This document shows positions 9,801-17,275 of a stretch of DNA of 41,329 bases, one piece after another. Numbering within the stretch: the first letter of the stretch is position 1; the number at the start of each line of letters is the position of its first letter. The translations under genes were made by a program, and so were the position numbers. This stretch comes from an uncultured Christensenellaceae bacterium (GTDB lineage: Bacteria > Bacillota > Clostridia > Christensenellales > Pumilibacteraceae), in contig CAJULE010000012.1 of NCBI GenBank assembly GCA_910587445.1, positions 19,307 through 60,635 on the forward strand, given 5' to 3'. The notes beneath the pieces were generated by a model. That model saw only the letters and a program-made list of their open reading frames with translations. It did no database searches and was not told the DNA's origin.

Positions 9801-10468
9801 ACAGGCGTACGGTTGTTTACTATGGTTCCCACGAACAGACCGTTGTCGACAATAGGCTTGACTGCCTTCGCCTGTCTGTCGCTCTTTTCGAATGTCATTG
9901 CCTTAGTCTGCTGCTCGGGTTCGCCCTTGACCGCTTTGCCCTTTCTTCCCAAGCCTATCATGGCAAAGACATTGAACATGGCAAGCACGCATACTACTAT
10001 GCAAATGCTCATTAAAATGTAGGTGAATACTTGTCCGACCGCGGCTTGCAATCCGTATACGAATACGCCGAACAGCACACCGCCGCCAGTATATTTTGCA
10101 TCGAACACCGAAGATATATAGTGAGAAAACCCTTCGCCGATATACATAAACGACGTTGCAAGTTGCAATATCATAAACAGGCAAAATACGGTTATACCTA
10201 TACAAATGCGGTTTTTGAGCCCCATGTCTATTCCGTAACCGCGCACGATCGCTATGCCGAGAACCAACAACGCCAGGAACATGGGATAGGCAAAAATGCC
10301 GAATATACCCAAGACCACGCCTTTCACTGCCTGGCTTATCGCACCCAACATTATGGGAACTATTATGCAAAGCAGAAAAAACGCGGATACTATTATAAGG
10401 GCTATGCCCAAGAGGTCTCCGCCGTTTTTCTTATCTTTTTTTCCGTTGTCGATATACTTCTTAGCCAA
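6833..10468 (-). CDS. ftsK: DNA translocase FtsK/SpoIIIE with very long linker
   Basis: 1211 residues, clearly longer than the roughly 790 of Bacillus SpoIIIE. About four membrane helices lie in residues 20-175. A low-complexity linker rich in Pro, Ser, Asp and Lys runs to about 715. The motor then begins near YVPPPIDLL and continues through the alpha/beta domains with Walker A GATGSGKS near residue 877 and Walker B (IVIVVDEL) near 985. The winged-helix gamma domain at the C-terminus (QRRFSVGYARASRIIDQME) reads the polar DNA sequences that set direction. It pumps DNA through the septum at division or sporulation. The start is TTG 10466-10468 with GGAAGG 8 bases upstream; no better start is nearby. 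It leads the operon ftsK-rimO-pgsA-cinA-recA from the promoter at 10591-10619. Confidence 0.95.
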   Translation of the reverse strand: MAKKYIDNGKKDKKNGGDLLGIALIIVSAFFLLCIIVPIMLGAISQAVKGVVLGIFGIFAYPMFLALLVLGIAIVRGYGIDMGLKNRICIGITVFCLFMILQLATSFMYIGEGFSHYISSVFDAKYTGGGVLFGVFVYGLQAAVGQVFTYILMSICIVVCVLAMFNVFAMIGLGRKGKAVKGEPEQQTKAMTFEKSDRQAKAVKPIVDNGLFVGTIVNNRTPVSATGGTAMDMPDMSQRQDTRPSKDYYDYDNGYDGYRPAETYSPAKQSGGLFGSSGGVQFEKYHNDEKRPSARDILYGSGNVGYNSGSSMFTGYTSSVSSPASSSIGSGMPYPLAFPDDTAPIAPITPTPAVSAPEVKSEQKRPPKFLHSVVFPEPKDISDKIVDGEIFDGEEISRKKMEEDAAKNAKSEVSDYVKFDFDGKKVQPTTFSPLGKVSATEKSTAPEAEKPEIINGDFYSGIKKDESPRANGVPPFVDETPRDSVKAAARNAAPVRSTGLTLEIPEVVSDEPVKAEEPIAPIIDGDTFKRHDGFDSLMANERKIRDSKYSDGFSSSASADYGKRIEPDNTVEKDTTERKSGFAAETDDTPVSPIASLSSISFDDVSDDGDFENTSYSQSTVELPPIITGDNTLSFSDEVEDLSEKKNLIGRDNTGYYDKGDSPELISADIRKNDSVDTVDIGVPEPIIFSKPEKPRTQISIDDAMKVKPEDLPKPKPKKKHTRYVPPPIDLLVCKSTDPSVFSGNAEENAKILEATLESLKFPAKVTGITSGPAVTRYELEVPPGNSVRRIDAFADDIAYNLASSSSIRIETPIPGKRAVGIEVPNAEIATVALHDIIDCKEFQNATSPLTFAIGKDIAGANIICNLEKMPHLLIAGATGSGKSACLNSIIISLLYKTSPDDVRLILIDPKEVEFRVYQDMPHLLIKSIINDTEQAIRAFKWAKTEMDRRYKLLSKYCVRNIQEFNNSNYVKDGIEDKLPRIVIVVDELCELMLSVNRKDLEEKIMSMAQKARAAGLHLILATQRPSVDVITGTIKANLPSRIAFAVSSFNDSRTILDQGGAESLLGRGDMLYAPADMPQPKRVQGAFITTDEVTSVVEYVKSHNQVDYDDSVEELIMTAEAPPSESGASDGDDDDEFDPLIKDVCRRVIETGQASTSMIQRRFSVGYARASRIIDQMETRKFIGPLEGSNKPREVYITAEQFRETFGEDV

Positions 10469-10590
10469 TATAAGTACCTTCCGCTTCGGACTTTCTTACG
10501 ACTGCTTTCTCACGGATACGCCCTGAAATCATATTTTACGTGTTTGGGCAAGCAGCAGACAGAACTCTCATTCTATCAATTCCATTAAAC

Positions 10591-10619
10591 ATTATACCAC
10601 ACAATACGGGCTTTTTCAA
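10591..10619 (-). promoter_or_regulatory. Promoter of the ftsK-rimO-pgsA-cinA-recA operon
   Basis: On the minus strand: -35 TTGAAA (10614-10619), a 17-base spacer, -10 TATAAT (10591-10596). The extended -10 TGG precedes TATAAT. The predicted start is near 10584, giving a leader of about 115 bases before the ftsK TTG. Confidence 0.85.
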
Positions 10620-10678
10620 CTGATTTGATATCTTTTGCCGATAATATTTTTGAAATTTTTTTCGTCCATTTAACAGAT

Positions 10679-10705
10679 AAAACCGCGGACTATTGCCACG
10701 GTTTT
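10679..10705. terminator. Probable terminator after the rpsO-to-dUTPase operon
   Basis: AAAACCGCGG (10679-10688) pairs with CCACGGTTTT (10696-10705), with one mismatch and a 7-base loop. T-rich sequence follows on the plus strand, and the arm itself ends in TTTT on the minus strand. It is 87 bases past the last gene of the operon. Confidence 0.5.
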
Positions 10706-10791
10706 GTTTTCGGACTTAATATTTTCCACTGCTTAATACAATGTTTTTACTCGTTTTACGAGGCGTTATCTATGTACCTCTTTCACCTCAT

Positions 10792-11145
10792 TTACGACTC
10801 ATACCCTTTCTTATCGGATTCGCCCGTTTGACGTTTTCTGTTTTCTTCGTGCTTTTCCATATACCCGTCGAAAAGCTCGTCTGCCGTTAGCCCCGCGTCG
10901 TTGCATATGCCGAGAAAAAAGTGCAGCACGTCGACAATCTCTTCTTTGACGCGTCTGTCGTTGTCGGACTTCGGATTCTTCCACCACTTATAGTTGACCT
11001 CTTCCAAAACCTCGGTAAGCTCGCACATAAGCGCCATACACTTGCGTCTTATCCATTCTTCCTTGGAAAAATCGAGATTTCTGCGCTCGGCAATAAAATC
11101 GTCGAGCTCCTTCTGCTTTGTCAAGAGTTGTTCGAGCCTGTCCAT
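10792..11145 (-). CDS. Dimeric all-alpha dUTPase-like NTP pyrophosphatase
   Basis: 117 residues, nearly all helical by composition. The metal-binding ExxE (E42, E45 in CELTEVLEE) and ExxD (E69, D72 in EEIVDVLHFFL) of the all-alpha NTP pyrophosphatases are present. NYKWWKNPK and VDVLHFFLGI match the dUTPase_2 type (type-2 dUTP diphosphatase) better than MazG proper. The likely reaction is dUTP to dUMP plus pyrophosphate, keeping uracil out of DNA and feeding dTMP synthesis; the exact substrate is inferred. The ATG at 11143-11145 is preferred over a GTG at 11154 because AAAGGTG lies just upstream of it and the GTG falls within that site. The start is one base from the stop of the peptidase gene. 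It is the last gene of the rpsO operon. Confidence 0.8.
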   Translation of the reverse strand: MDRLEQLLTKQKELDDFIAERRNLDFSKEEWIRRKCMALMCELTEVLEEVNYKWWKNPKSDNDRRVKEEIVDVLHFFLGICNDAGLTADELFDGYMEKHEENRKRQTGESDKKGYES

Positions 11146-11146
11146 A

Positions 11147-12409
11147 TCACACACCTTTGAGAATATTCAGAATATCAACGTCAGTCTTTTTTCCCACATA
11201 AGCCGCGCAAACTTTATCCGAAGTCAGATAATTACGGGCAAACTTGTTCACCTGCTGTTTTGTAACCGCCTCTATTTCGGCAATCTTTCCGTCGAGATCG
11301 TAATTTTTATCGAGCATCAACAGCGGCTTTGCAATCGAGTTCATTATACTTTGAGGATTTTCGAAGCCGAACACGCAGGATGTTTTCAGTTGTATTCTCG
11401 CCCTTTCGAATTCTTCGTCGGTTATGCCGTTTGCCGCAACATCGTCTATTTCCTCCTTCAGACAGCGCACCACGCGTTCGGTGTTTTTAGGCGTTATGTT
11501 TACGAATACGTTGAACGATCCGTTGTTTCTGTAGACCGACGGCACGGAATATACGCTGTATGCAAGCCCCATTTGCTCCCTTATCGTCTGGAAGAGCCGC
11601 GACGACATACCTCCGCCGAGGATCAAACTCAAATATGCCTGCCGCATAAATTCCTCGCTGTCGACGGAAATCGTCGGATAAGCGACGGCGATATTGGTCT
11701 GCTCGAAGTCCTTGAACTTATAACGGCAATCGGACACGATCTCATGCTTGGGCTCGTATCCCGCCGCACGCTTATCGCCCTTGAATCTGTCGAGGCAATA
11801 CTTGCGTACAAGCGCGTCCGCTTCTTCGACCGTTATTCCGCCAGCCATGGTTATCGCCATATTCGACGGAACATAAAATTCGGTCATAAATCGCCTTATG
11901 TCGTCGCCGTTAAAACGCTTGACGTTGTCTATGGGACCGAGAATGGTTTGCCCCAATTTCCTGTCCTTATATACCGCCGACGCTATTACATCGTAGCATA
12001 TATCCTCCGGCGCGTCCTCGACCATGTTTATTTCTTCTACTATAACCTTGCGTTCTTTGTCGAGTTCTTCCTCCGGAAAAGCCGAATCGAACACAAGATC
12101 GGATAAAAGCTCGAAGCTCGGTTCCACATAATCGTCTATCGTCTTGATGTAATAGCACGTCATTTCCTTGCCCGTAAACGCGTTGGAAATCGTTCCCATT
12201 TCGTCGAAACGGCGGGCTATCTGAAACGGAGACAATTTGCTCGTACCTTTAAACATCATGTGTTCGGTAAAATGCGAAAGTCCGTTTATTTCGGGCAGTT
12301 CCTTACTCGACCCGACGCCAGCCCAATATCCCACAGACACAGACCTAAGCGAAGGTATCGTCTCCACTCCGACCTTAAGTCCGTTATCGTATCGCAGTAT
12401 TTCGCTCAT
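11147..12409 (-). CDS. M16-family zinc peptidase (MlpA/YmxG-like)
   Basis: 420 residues with the inverted zinc motif HxxEH (H46-FT-E49-H50) and the third ligand region VIVEEINMVED (E125/E126). The inactive-half C-terminal domain, with the R-Y type pair in GGGMSSRLFQTIREQMGLAYSV, is also present. The single-chain length of about 420 is that of bacterial M16B processing-peptidase homologues such as Bacillus MlpA (YmxG). Its place after pnp and the YlxY-like gene is the same as in Bacillus. The substrate is unknown; cytoplasmic, since no signal peptide is seen. ATG 12407-12409 has AAAGGAG upstream. Confidence 0.92.
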   Translation of the reverse strand: MSEILRYDNGLKVGVETIPSLRSVSVGYWAGVGSSKELPEINGLSHFTEHMMFKGTSKLSPFQIARRFDEMGTISNAFTGKEMTCYYIKTIDDYVEPSFELLSDLVFDSAFPEEELDKERKVIVEEINMVEDAPEDICYDVIASAVYKDRKLGQTILGPIDNVKRFNGDDIRRFMTEFYVPSNMAITMAGGITVEEADALVRKYCLDRFKGDKRAAGYEPKHEIVSDCRYKFKDFEQTNIAVAYPTISVDSEEFMRQAYLSLILGGGMSSRLFQTIREQMGLAYSVYSVPSVYRNNGSFNVFVNITPKNTERVVRCLKEEIDDVAANGITDEEFERARIQLKTSCVFGFENPQSIMNSIAKPLLMLDKNYDLDGKIAEIEAVTKQQVNKFARNYLTSDKVCAAYVGKKTDVDILNILKGV

Positions 12410-12474
12410 CTGCCGCTCCTTTGCGCCGAATACGACGCTGTTCTAATAGTATTTTCAAACTTACATATATTTAT

Positions 12475-13179
12475 CTAATCGCCGATCACTTCGCTTACGG
12501 GAGCAACCGTAAGACCCTTTGCGCTTATGGAGTCTATAATGCGCGCGAGCGCCTTTACGGTCATTTCCGTAGGATGCATCAAAACGAGATCCCCGCCGCG
12601 GATTTTTTTTGTTGCGCGGCTGTAAATGAGTTCCGCATCCTTATCGCGCCAATCTATCGTATCCAACGACCAAAGAATCGTGCGATACCCGAGCTTTTCC
12701 GCCACGTTTACCGTACTGCTGCCGTAAGACCCCGACGGCGGCGCAAACAGATTCATTTCCACGCCTATTATTTCACTGACAAGCTTGTGAGTGACACTGA
12801 TTTCCTGACTGCAACGCTCGTCTGACAACTTCTTGCTGTCCTTATGATAATAACCGTGATTACCTATCTCATGCCCCGCGTCATATATTTTTTTGAGCAG
12901 AGCGTCATTCTCGGCGACCCACATACCGCCCACGAAAAACGTAGTCTTTACACCCTTTTGCTCGAGTATATCGAGCATGGGTTCGATATACTCCGTACCC
13001 CAATAGACGTTTATCATGAGCGATACTTTCGTATCGGACGTTCCCCTGTAAAGCGGAGCGGATTCGTTTACACTGACAGCTTTATTGTTAAGCACAATGC
13101 CCGTAACCGCAACCGATACGACAAGCGCGGCGATCACCGCATTTACCACTATGCGTCTGAAAGTTCTCTCTTTAACCAA
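12475..13179 (-). CDS. ylxY: YlxY-like polysaccharide deacetylase homologue lacking catalytic aspartates
   Basis: A membrane helix (VVNAVIAALVVSVAVTGIVL) near the N-terminus leads into a NodB-type domain. Motif 2, HGYYH, keeps two zinc-binding histidines, and LFAPPSGSYGS, LWSLDTIDW and LMHP correspond to motifs 3-5. Motif 1, normally TFDD, reads MINVYWG, so the catalytic base and one zinc ligand are gone; Bacillus YlxY and related proteins are similarly divergent there. A hydrolytic role is therefore uncertain; it may bind glycan. TTG at 13177-13179 is chosen as start (AGAGGTG 7 bases upstream), giving 234 residues. A TTG at 13203 would add 8 residues but has no ribosome site. It sits between pnp and the M16 gene as in Bacillus. 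Confidence 0.85.
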   Translation of the reverse strand: MVKERTFRRIVVNAVIAALVVSVAVTGIVLNNKAVSVNESAPLYRGTSDTKVSLMINVYWGTEYIEPMLDILEQKGVKTTFFVGGMWVAENDALLKKIYDAGHEIGNHGYYHKDSKKLSDERCSQEISVTHKLVSEIIGVEMNLFAPPSGSYGSSTVNVAEKLGYRTILWSLDTIDWRDKDAELIYSRATKKIRGGDLVLMHPTEMTVKALARIIDSISAKGLTVAPVSEVIGD

Positions 13180-13266
13180 AACGGCACCTCTCGGATATGA
13201 CAATATATAATATCATATTCGCAAGAGTTGCCGCCTTATGCTTTCGGGTACGACTGTTTTTTTGTT

Positions 13267-15351
13267 TTAGGACAGTTTCTTTTTGAGTCTCAAATCTATC
13301 TTGCCGTTGTCAAGTATCTTTATGACTTCGACTATGACCTTGTCGCCTACGTCTACGACGTCGGTAACTTTGTCAACGTGCTGCTTGGAAAGCTTGGAAA
13401 TGTGGATTCTGCCGTCCTTACCGGGAACAAGCTCTACGAATGCGCCGCTCTCTATAACCTTCACGACAACGCCCTCGTAAACCTCTCCGACCTTGACGTT
13501 CTCCGCAATCGTGAGCACGATCTTCTTCGCCTTGTCCGCCATTTCGAGATCGTTCGTCGCAATAAACACGACGCCGTCGTCGTTGATGTCTATCTTTACG
13601 CCCGTAATTTCGATTATCTTGTTTATGGTCTTGCCGCTCTTTCCGATAACATCGCCGATTTTTTCGGGATCGATATTGAAAGATATGATCTTCGGCGCCC
13701 ATTTGGAAAGCTCGGGGCGAGGTCCGTTCAAGACATCGAGCATTTTGCCGAGAATATGCATTCTGCCGTCGCGTGCCTGCGCAAGAGCCGTGCGAAGTAT
13801 GCCCTCGTCTATACCCTTGATCTTTATATCCATCTGAATGGCAGTAATGCCCTTTTCCGTACCTGCGACCTTAAAGTCCATATCGCCGAGGAAATCCTCG
13901 AGACCCTGTATGTCGGAAAGAATGGCTATACGTCCCGTGGGCTCGTCCTTTATAAGTCCCATCGCTATACCGGCAACAGGTGCTTTAATGGGCACGCCCG
14001 CGTCCATGAGCGCAAGGCACGAACCGCACACGCTCGCCTGAGAGGTCGAACCGTTGGAGCTGAGTATCTCGCTGACCGTTCTGATTGCATAGGGGAATTC
14101 CTCTTCGCTCGGGATAACGGGCTCGAGCGCGCGCTCGGCAAGTGCGCCGTGTCCTATCTCTCTTCTGCCGGGAGCGCGAAGCGGTCTTGCTTCACCCGTG
14201 CTGTAGGGCGGGAAATTGTATTGGTGCATATAGCGTTTGTAGGTCTCGTCGTCGAGATTTTCGAGCTTCTGCGCGTCGGAAATCGTACCGAGAGTACAAC
14301 TCGAAAGCGCCTGCGACTGGCCGCGCGTAAACACCGCGCTGCCGTGAACTCTGGGAAGCACGCCGACCTCGCACCATATGTCGCGGATATCCGTAAGCTT
14401 TCTTCCGTCGGGACGGAAGCCCTTATCCAAGATTTTTGCGCGAACCTTTTCTTTTGTCATTACGTAAAGCGTGTCTTTGATTTGACGCTCGCATTCCGGA
14501 TATTTCTCCGCAAAGTGAGCGACGGTCTCCTCGTCCACTTCGTCCTGCTTTTTCTGACGAATGTCTCTGTCCGTTTCTTCGAGAGCCTTGTCGAGAAGCT
14601 TGCCCGCAAACTTTCTTACGTCTTTGTCTATTTCTTCGGGAACCTTATAAAGCTCCATTTCGAGCTTGGGCTTACCTACTTCTTTCACTATGCCGTTTAT
14701 AAACTCGACCTGCTTTTTGATCGACTCGTGCGCGAACATTATGCCGCCGAGCATTACGTCCTCGGAAACTTCCTGTGCTCCCGCTTCCACCATCATTATA
14801 GCGTCCTTCGTGCCCGAAACGGTTACGTGCATGAGGCTCTTAGCTCTCTGCTCGTTATCGGGATTTATGACATACTCGCCGTCGACATAGCCTACAACGA
14901 CCGAACCCGTGGGACCGTAGAAAGGTATGTCCGAAATGGAAAGCGCTATGGACGAGCCGAGCATACCGAACACCTCGGGCGGTATATTCGTATCGACAGA
15001 AAGAGCGGTTGCCACAACGGAAACGTCGTTGAAGAGTCCCTTGGGGAACAGCGGGCGTATGGGACGATCGATCAGACGGGACGTAAGAATCGCCTTATCG
15101 CTTGCTCTGCCCTCGCGCTTTTTAAAGCCGCCGGGAATCTTTCCCACCGCATACATCTTTTCTTCGAAATCCACTCCGAGCGGGAAAAAGTCCATTCCCG
15201 GGCGAGGCTGCTTAGCCATTGTTACGTTCGTCATCACCACGGTGTCGCCGCATCTTATGATACATGAACCGTTTGCCTGTTGGGCATATTTGCCCGTTTC
15301 GACGGTAACTTTTTTTCCGCCGATTTCAGTTTCGAAAACTCTTTTATCCAT
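13267..15351 (-). CDS. pnp: Polyribonucleotide nucleotidyltransferase (PNPase)
   Basis: 694 residues with two RNase PH-like domains joined by an all-alpha linker, then a KH domain (GDVIGKSGKTINKI) and a C-terminal S1 domain (VGEVYEGVVVKVIESGAFVEL). The second RNase PH core contains the conserved FTRGQSQAL and EPTGRIAILSDIQGLEDFLGDMDFK segments. It degrades RNA 3' to 5' with phosphate, giving nucleoside diphosphates, and can add tails in reverse. ATG 15349-15351 has AGGAGAT upstream. It follows rpsO with an intervening hairpin that probably attenuates or terminates part of the transcripts. Confidence 0.98.
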   Translation of the reverse strand: MDKRVFETEIGGKKVTVETGKYAQQANGSCIIRCGDTVVMTNVTMAKQPRPGMDFFPLGVDFEEKMYAVGKIPGGFKKREGRASDKAILTSRLIDRPIRPLFPKGLFNDVSVVATALSVDTNIPPEVFGMLGSSIALSISDIPFYGPTGSVVVGYVDGEYVINPDNEQRAKSLMHVTVSGTKDAIMMVEAGAQEVSEDVMLGGIMFAHESIKKQVEFINGIVKEVGKPKLEMELYKVPEEIDKDVRKFAGKLLDKALEETDRDIRQKKQDEVDEETVAHFAEKYPECERQIKDTLYVMTKEKVRAKILDKGFRPDGRKLTDIRDIWCEVGVLPRVHGSAVFTRGQSQALSSCTLGTISDAQKLENLDDETYKRYMHQYNFPPYSTGEARPLRAPGRREIGHGALAERALEPVIPSEEEFPYAIRTVSEILSSNGSTSQASVCGSCLALMDAGVPIKAPVAGIAMGLIKDEPTGRIAILSDIQGLEDFLGDMDFKVAGTEKGITAIQMDIKIKGIDEGILRTALAQARDGRMHILGKMLDVLNGPRPELSKWAPKIISFNIDPEKIGDVIGKSGKTINKIIEITGVKIDINDDGVVFIATNDLEMADKAKKIVLTIAENVKVGEVYEGVVVKVIESGAFVELVPGKDGRIHISKLSKQHVDKVTDVVDVGDKVIVEVIKILDNGKIDLRLKKKLS

Positions 15352-15446
15352 TTATCTATCTCCTAATTATCTATCCGAATATATCAATCGCTTCTTTTGC
15401 CGCAAACCGAAAACAAATTCGTCCGCTTGAACAAATTTACTTCCTT

Positions 15447-15481
15447 GAATAAAAAAGCAAGGGGGAGAAAAACTCGCCCTT
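15447..15481 (-). terminator. Hairpin between rpsO and pnp (terminator or attenuator)
   Basis: On the minus strand AAGGGCGAG pairs with CTCCCCCTT around TTTTT (15459-15481), with one mismatch, followed by GCTTTTTTATT. No separate pnp promoter is evident, so pnp probably depends on read-through. Hairpins here are also known as RNase processing sites in other bacteria. Confidence 0.75.
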
Positions 15482-15494
15482 ACTTTTTCCGATA

Positions 15495-15758
15495 TTACTT
15501 TCTGATTTCCAGCTTGGAAACTATGGTTCTGTATCTCTCGATGTCGACGCTCTTGAGATAGTTCAAGAGACTCCTTCTCGAGCCGACCATTTGGAACAGA
15601 CCGCGTCTCGAATGGTTGTCCTTGGCATGAACTTTCAAATGTTCGGTCAAGTGATTGATACGGTGCGTGAGAAGTGCAATCTGCACCTCGGGGCTGCCCG
15701 TGTCTCCCTCGTGAATCGCGTACTTGGCGATGATTTCCGCCTTGACGTTCTTTTCCAT
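15495..15758 (-). CDS. rpsO: 30S ribosomal protein S15
   Basis: 87 residues, the standard S15 length. It carries the signature HEGDTGSPEVQIALLTHRI, the HAKDNHSRRGL loop that contacts 16S rRNA, and SRRSLLNYL. S15 binds the three-way junction of helices 20-22 early in 30S assembly and often represses its own mRNA by binding a mimic in the leader. ATG at 15756-15758 has GGAGGT 7 bases upstream. It is the first gene of rpsO-pnp-ylxY-M16-dUTPase and is transcribed from 15848-15876. Confidence 0.98.
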   Translation of the reverse strand: MEKNVKAEIIAKYAIHEGDTGSPEVQIALLTHRINHLTEHLKVHAKDNHSRRGLFQMVGSRRSLLNYLKSVDIERYRTIVSKLEIRK

Positions 15759-15786
15759 GTCTATTACCTCCGTAAATTATAATTCG

Positions 15787-15838
15787 CCTCAACCTTAAGT
15801 ACACGCGTTGGAGTATCGCGCAACCTCGAGAATTGAGG
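15787..15838 (-). promoter_or_regulatory. Candidate S15 autoregulatory leader of rpsO
   Basis: The ~85-base leader between promoter and rpsO can form an outer stem CCTCAA/TTGAGG (15833-15838 with 15787-15792) enclosing a CGCG/CGCG hairpin (15817-15820 with 15804-15807). An exclusive alternative pairs GAGTA with TACTC around an inner CCTC/GAGG stem. Competing folds just above the ribosome site fit S15 feedback control known from several Firmicutes. The assignment to S15 is inference; the pairings are seen. Confidence 0.5.
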
Positions 15839-15847
15839 TACTCTGTA

Positions 15848-15876
15848 AGTATAACACAATGTTTTTTATTTGTAAA
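15848..15876 (-). promoter_or_regulatory. Promoter of the rpsO-pnp operon
   Basis: -35 TTTACA (15871-15876), a 17-base spacer and -10 TATACT (15848-15853) on the minus strand, just beyond the hemZ stop. Confidence 0.8.
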
Positions 15877-15880
15877 CCGA

Positions 15881-17275
15881 TTATAACAAAAATTTCAGCT
15901 TTTTCTCGAGCCTGTCCTCGAATTGTTCGAGATACAGCTTTACGTCGCGGACATTGGCAAGACGTTCTATCCTGTTTTCCGCCGCAAAAACCCGCTTGCC
16001 TATAGCACCCGCTCCGCAAGCCGCCACGCCGACGCACTCTTCCATAGTCGTGATATTGTTCACGCATTGCGTACCCACCTTACAATATCCCGTATTTTCG
16101 AGATTGCCGAGCATACGTTTTTGCCTATAGACATAATACGGAACATAACCGAGCCGAGCAAGTCGCTCTCGCGCTCCGTTCACCATTTTTTCGACTACGG
16201 CGTCATGACGTAATTTCTCGAAACGAAGCTCGGCGCCGTTTTTTCTCGAAAGCGTATGTACCGTAATATTCTCCGGCATGAGCGCCGCCGTCCCGTCAAG
16301 CGTATTTTCGAACACATCGAGAGTTTCGCCGTCGAGACCTGCAATCAGATCGGTATTGATAATAAAAGGATATCTGCGCGCCAAGCGATATGCCTCGAAA
16401 AACTGCGCGCTGTCGTGGCTGCGCCCTATCCTTTTAAGCGTCTCGTCGCAAAGCGTTTGCGGATTCACACAAACCCTGTTTACTCCGCAATCCGCCATTA
16501 TACGAAGCTTTTCGTCGGTCACTGTGTCGGGTCTGCCCGCTTCGCAGGTATATTCCACGTCGCCGCAACTTGCCGCCTCGAGCACTCGCTTTAATTGCTT
16601 TGCATCGAGAGCCGTAGGCGTACCGCCGCCCACGTATACCGAAAGGATTTTTTTACCGCCATCGCAAAGAGCGGACAAAGTACGGCGAATTTCTTCGACG
16701 AGCGCCTCCACATACGGCTCTACTCGAGAACTCTTACCTTTCGGAACTTCCGTCACAAACGAACAATACCTGCACCGCGAAACACAGAACGGTATGTGTA
16801 CGTATAAATTGTACAGCTCCTCGCTGTCCGTGTATATGCCGCGCTGAGCTTTCAATATTTCGCCGATAAGTTCGGCTTTAACCTTTTCCACACGATATAC
16901 GCTTTGAAGATTTCGGACCGCTTCATCTATACTTGCGCCGCCCTTCACAAGCTCGTAGGCGAGTTTTGTGGGACGCACTCCCGTAAGACTGCCCCACGGC
17001 AATTTGACGCCCGTATGCTCGGACAGAGCGTCGTAAAGGCATATCTTGTTGAAACGCTTGTATTCGCGTTTATACGCCTCGCCGTCCCGATTTTCCGCCG
17101 CCTTTTCGAAAACAAATTTCTTCTCTCCGATAGTTATGCCAACGGTCATAACCGCGTCTTCGCGGCAAGTGTGAGTTATCTTTTCGGGGGCACCGTCACC
17201 GTCGGGAAAAAACAACCTCACCACGTCCTCGAGCTCGGCGGCTATTTTCGGATTGTCGGCATAAAGCTCAAACAT
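15881..17275 (-). CDS. hemZ: HemZ-like radical-SAM coproporphyrinogen III dehydrogenase family protein
   Basis: 464 residues. About 150 N-terminal residues precede a radical-SAM core with CxxxCxxC (CVSRCRYC), the glycine motif VYVGGGTPTAL and a HemN-like C-terminal region. The N-terminal KLPWGSLTGVRPTKLAYEL is typical of HemZ. Family role: oxygen-independent oxidative decarboxylation of coproporphyrinogen III. HemZ members are not all proven enzymes of haem synthesis, so the substrate is tentative. No other haem gene is in the window. The ATG at 17273-17275 overlaps the MBL gene stop by 8 bases and has AAAGGGA upstream; a TTG 21 bases earlier lacks a ribosome site. It is the last gene of recJ-rel-MBL-hemZ. 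Confidence 0.85.
   Translation of the reverse strand: MFELYADNPKIAAELEDVVRLFFPDGDGAPEKITHTCREDAVMTVGITIGEKKFVFEKAAENRDGEAYKREYKRFNKICLYDALSEHTGVKLPWGSLTGVRPTKLAYELVKGGASIDEAVRNLQSVYRVEKVKAELIGEILKAQRGIYTDSEELYNLYVHIPFCVSRCRYCSFVTEVPKGKSSRVEPYVEALVEEIRRTLSALCDGGKKILSVYVGGGTPTALDAKQLKRVLEAASCGDVEYTCEAGRPDTVTDEKLRIMADCGVNRVCVNPQTLCDETLKRIGRSHDSAQFFEAYRLARRYPFIINTDLIAGLDGETLDVFENTLDGTAALMPENITVHTLSRKNGAELRFEKLRHDAVVEKMVNGARERLARLGYVPYYVYRQKRMLGNLENTGYCKVGTQCVNNITTMEECVGVAACGAGAIGKRVFAAENRIERLANVRDVKLYLEQFEDRLEKKLKFLL

Larger units (their letters stand above)
10469..10791. other. 323-base gap between ftsK and the dUTPase-like gene
   Basis: No credible gene. It holds the ftsK promoter (10591-10619), its ~115-base 5' leader, and an imperfect hairpin (10679-10705) ending the upstream operon. 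A 68-codon plus-strand frame at 10625-10831 has no ribosome site or recognisable sequence. Confidence 0.7.

Noticed and set aside
10625..10831. 68-codon plus-strand frame
   Set aside because: No ribosome site; overlaps the terminator region and the end of the dUTPase-like gene; hydrophobic by chance AT-rich content.
13228..15267. 679-codon plus-strand open frame
   Set aside because: Antisense shadow of pnp, with no domain and no start signal.
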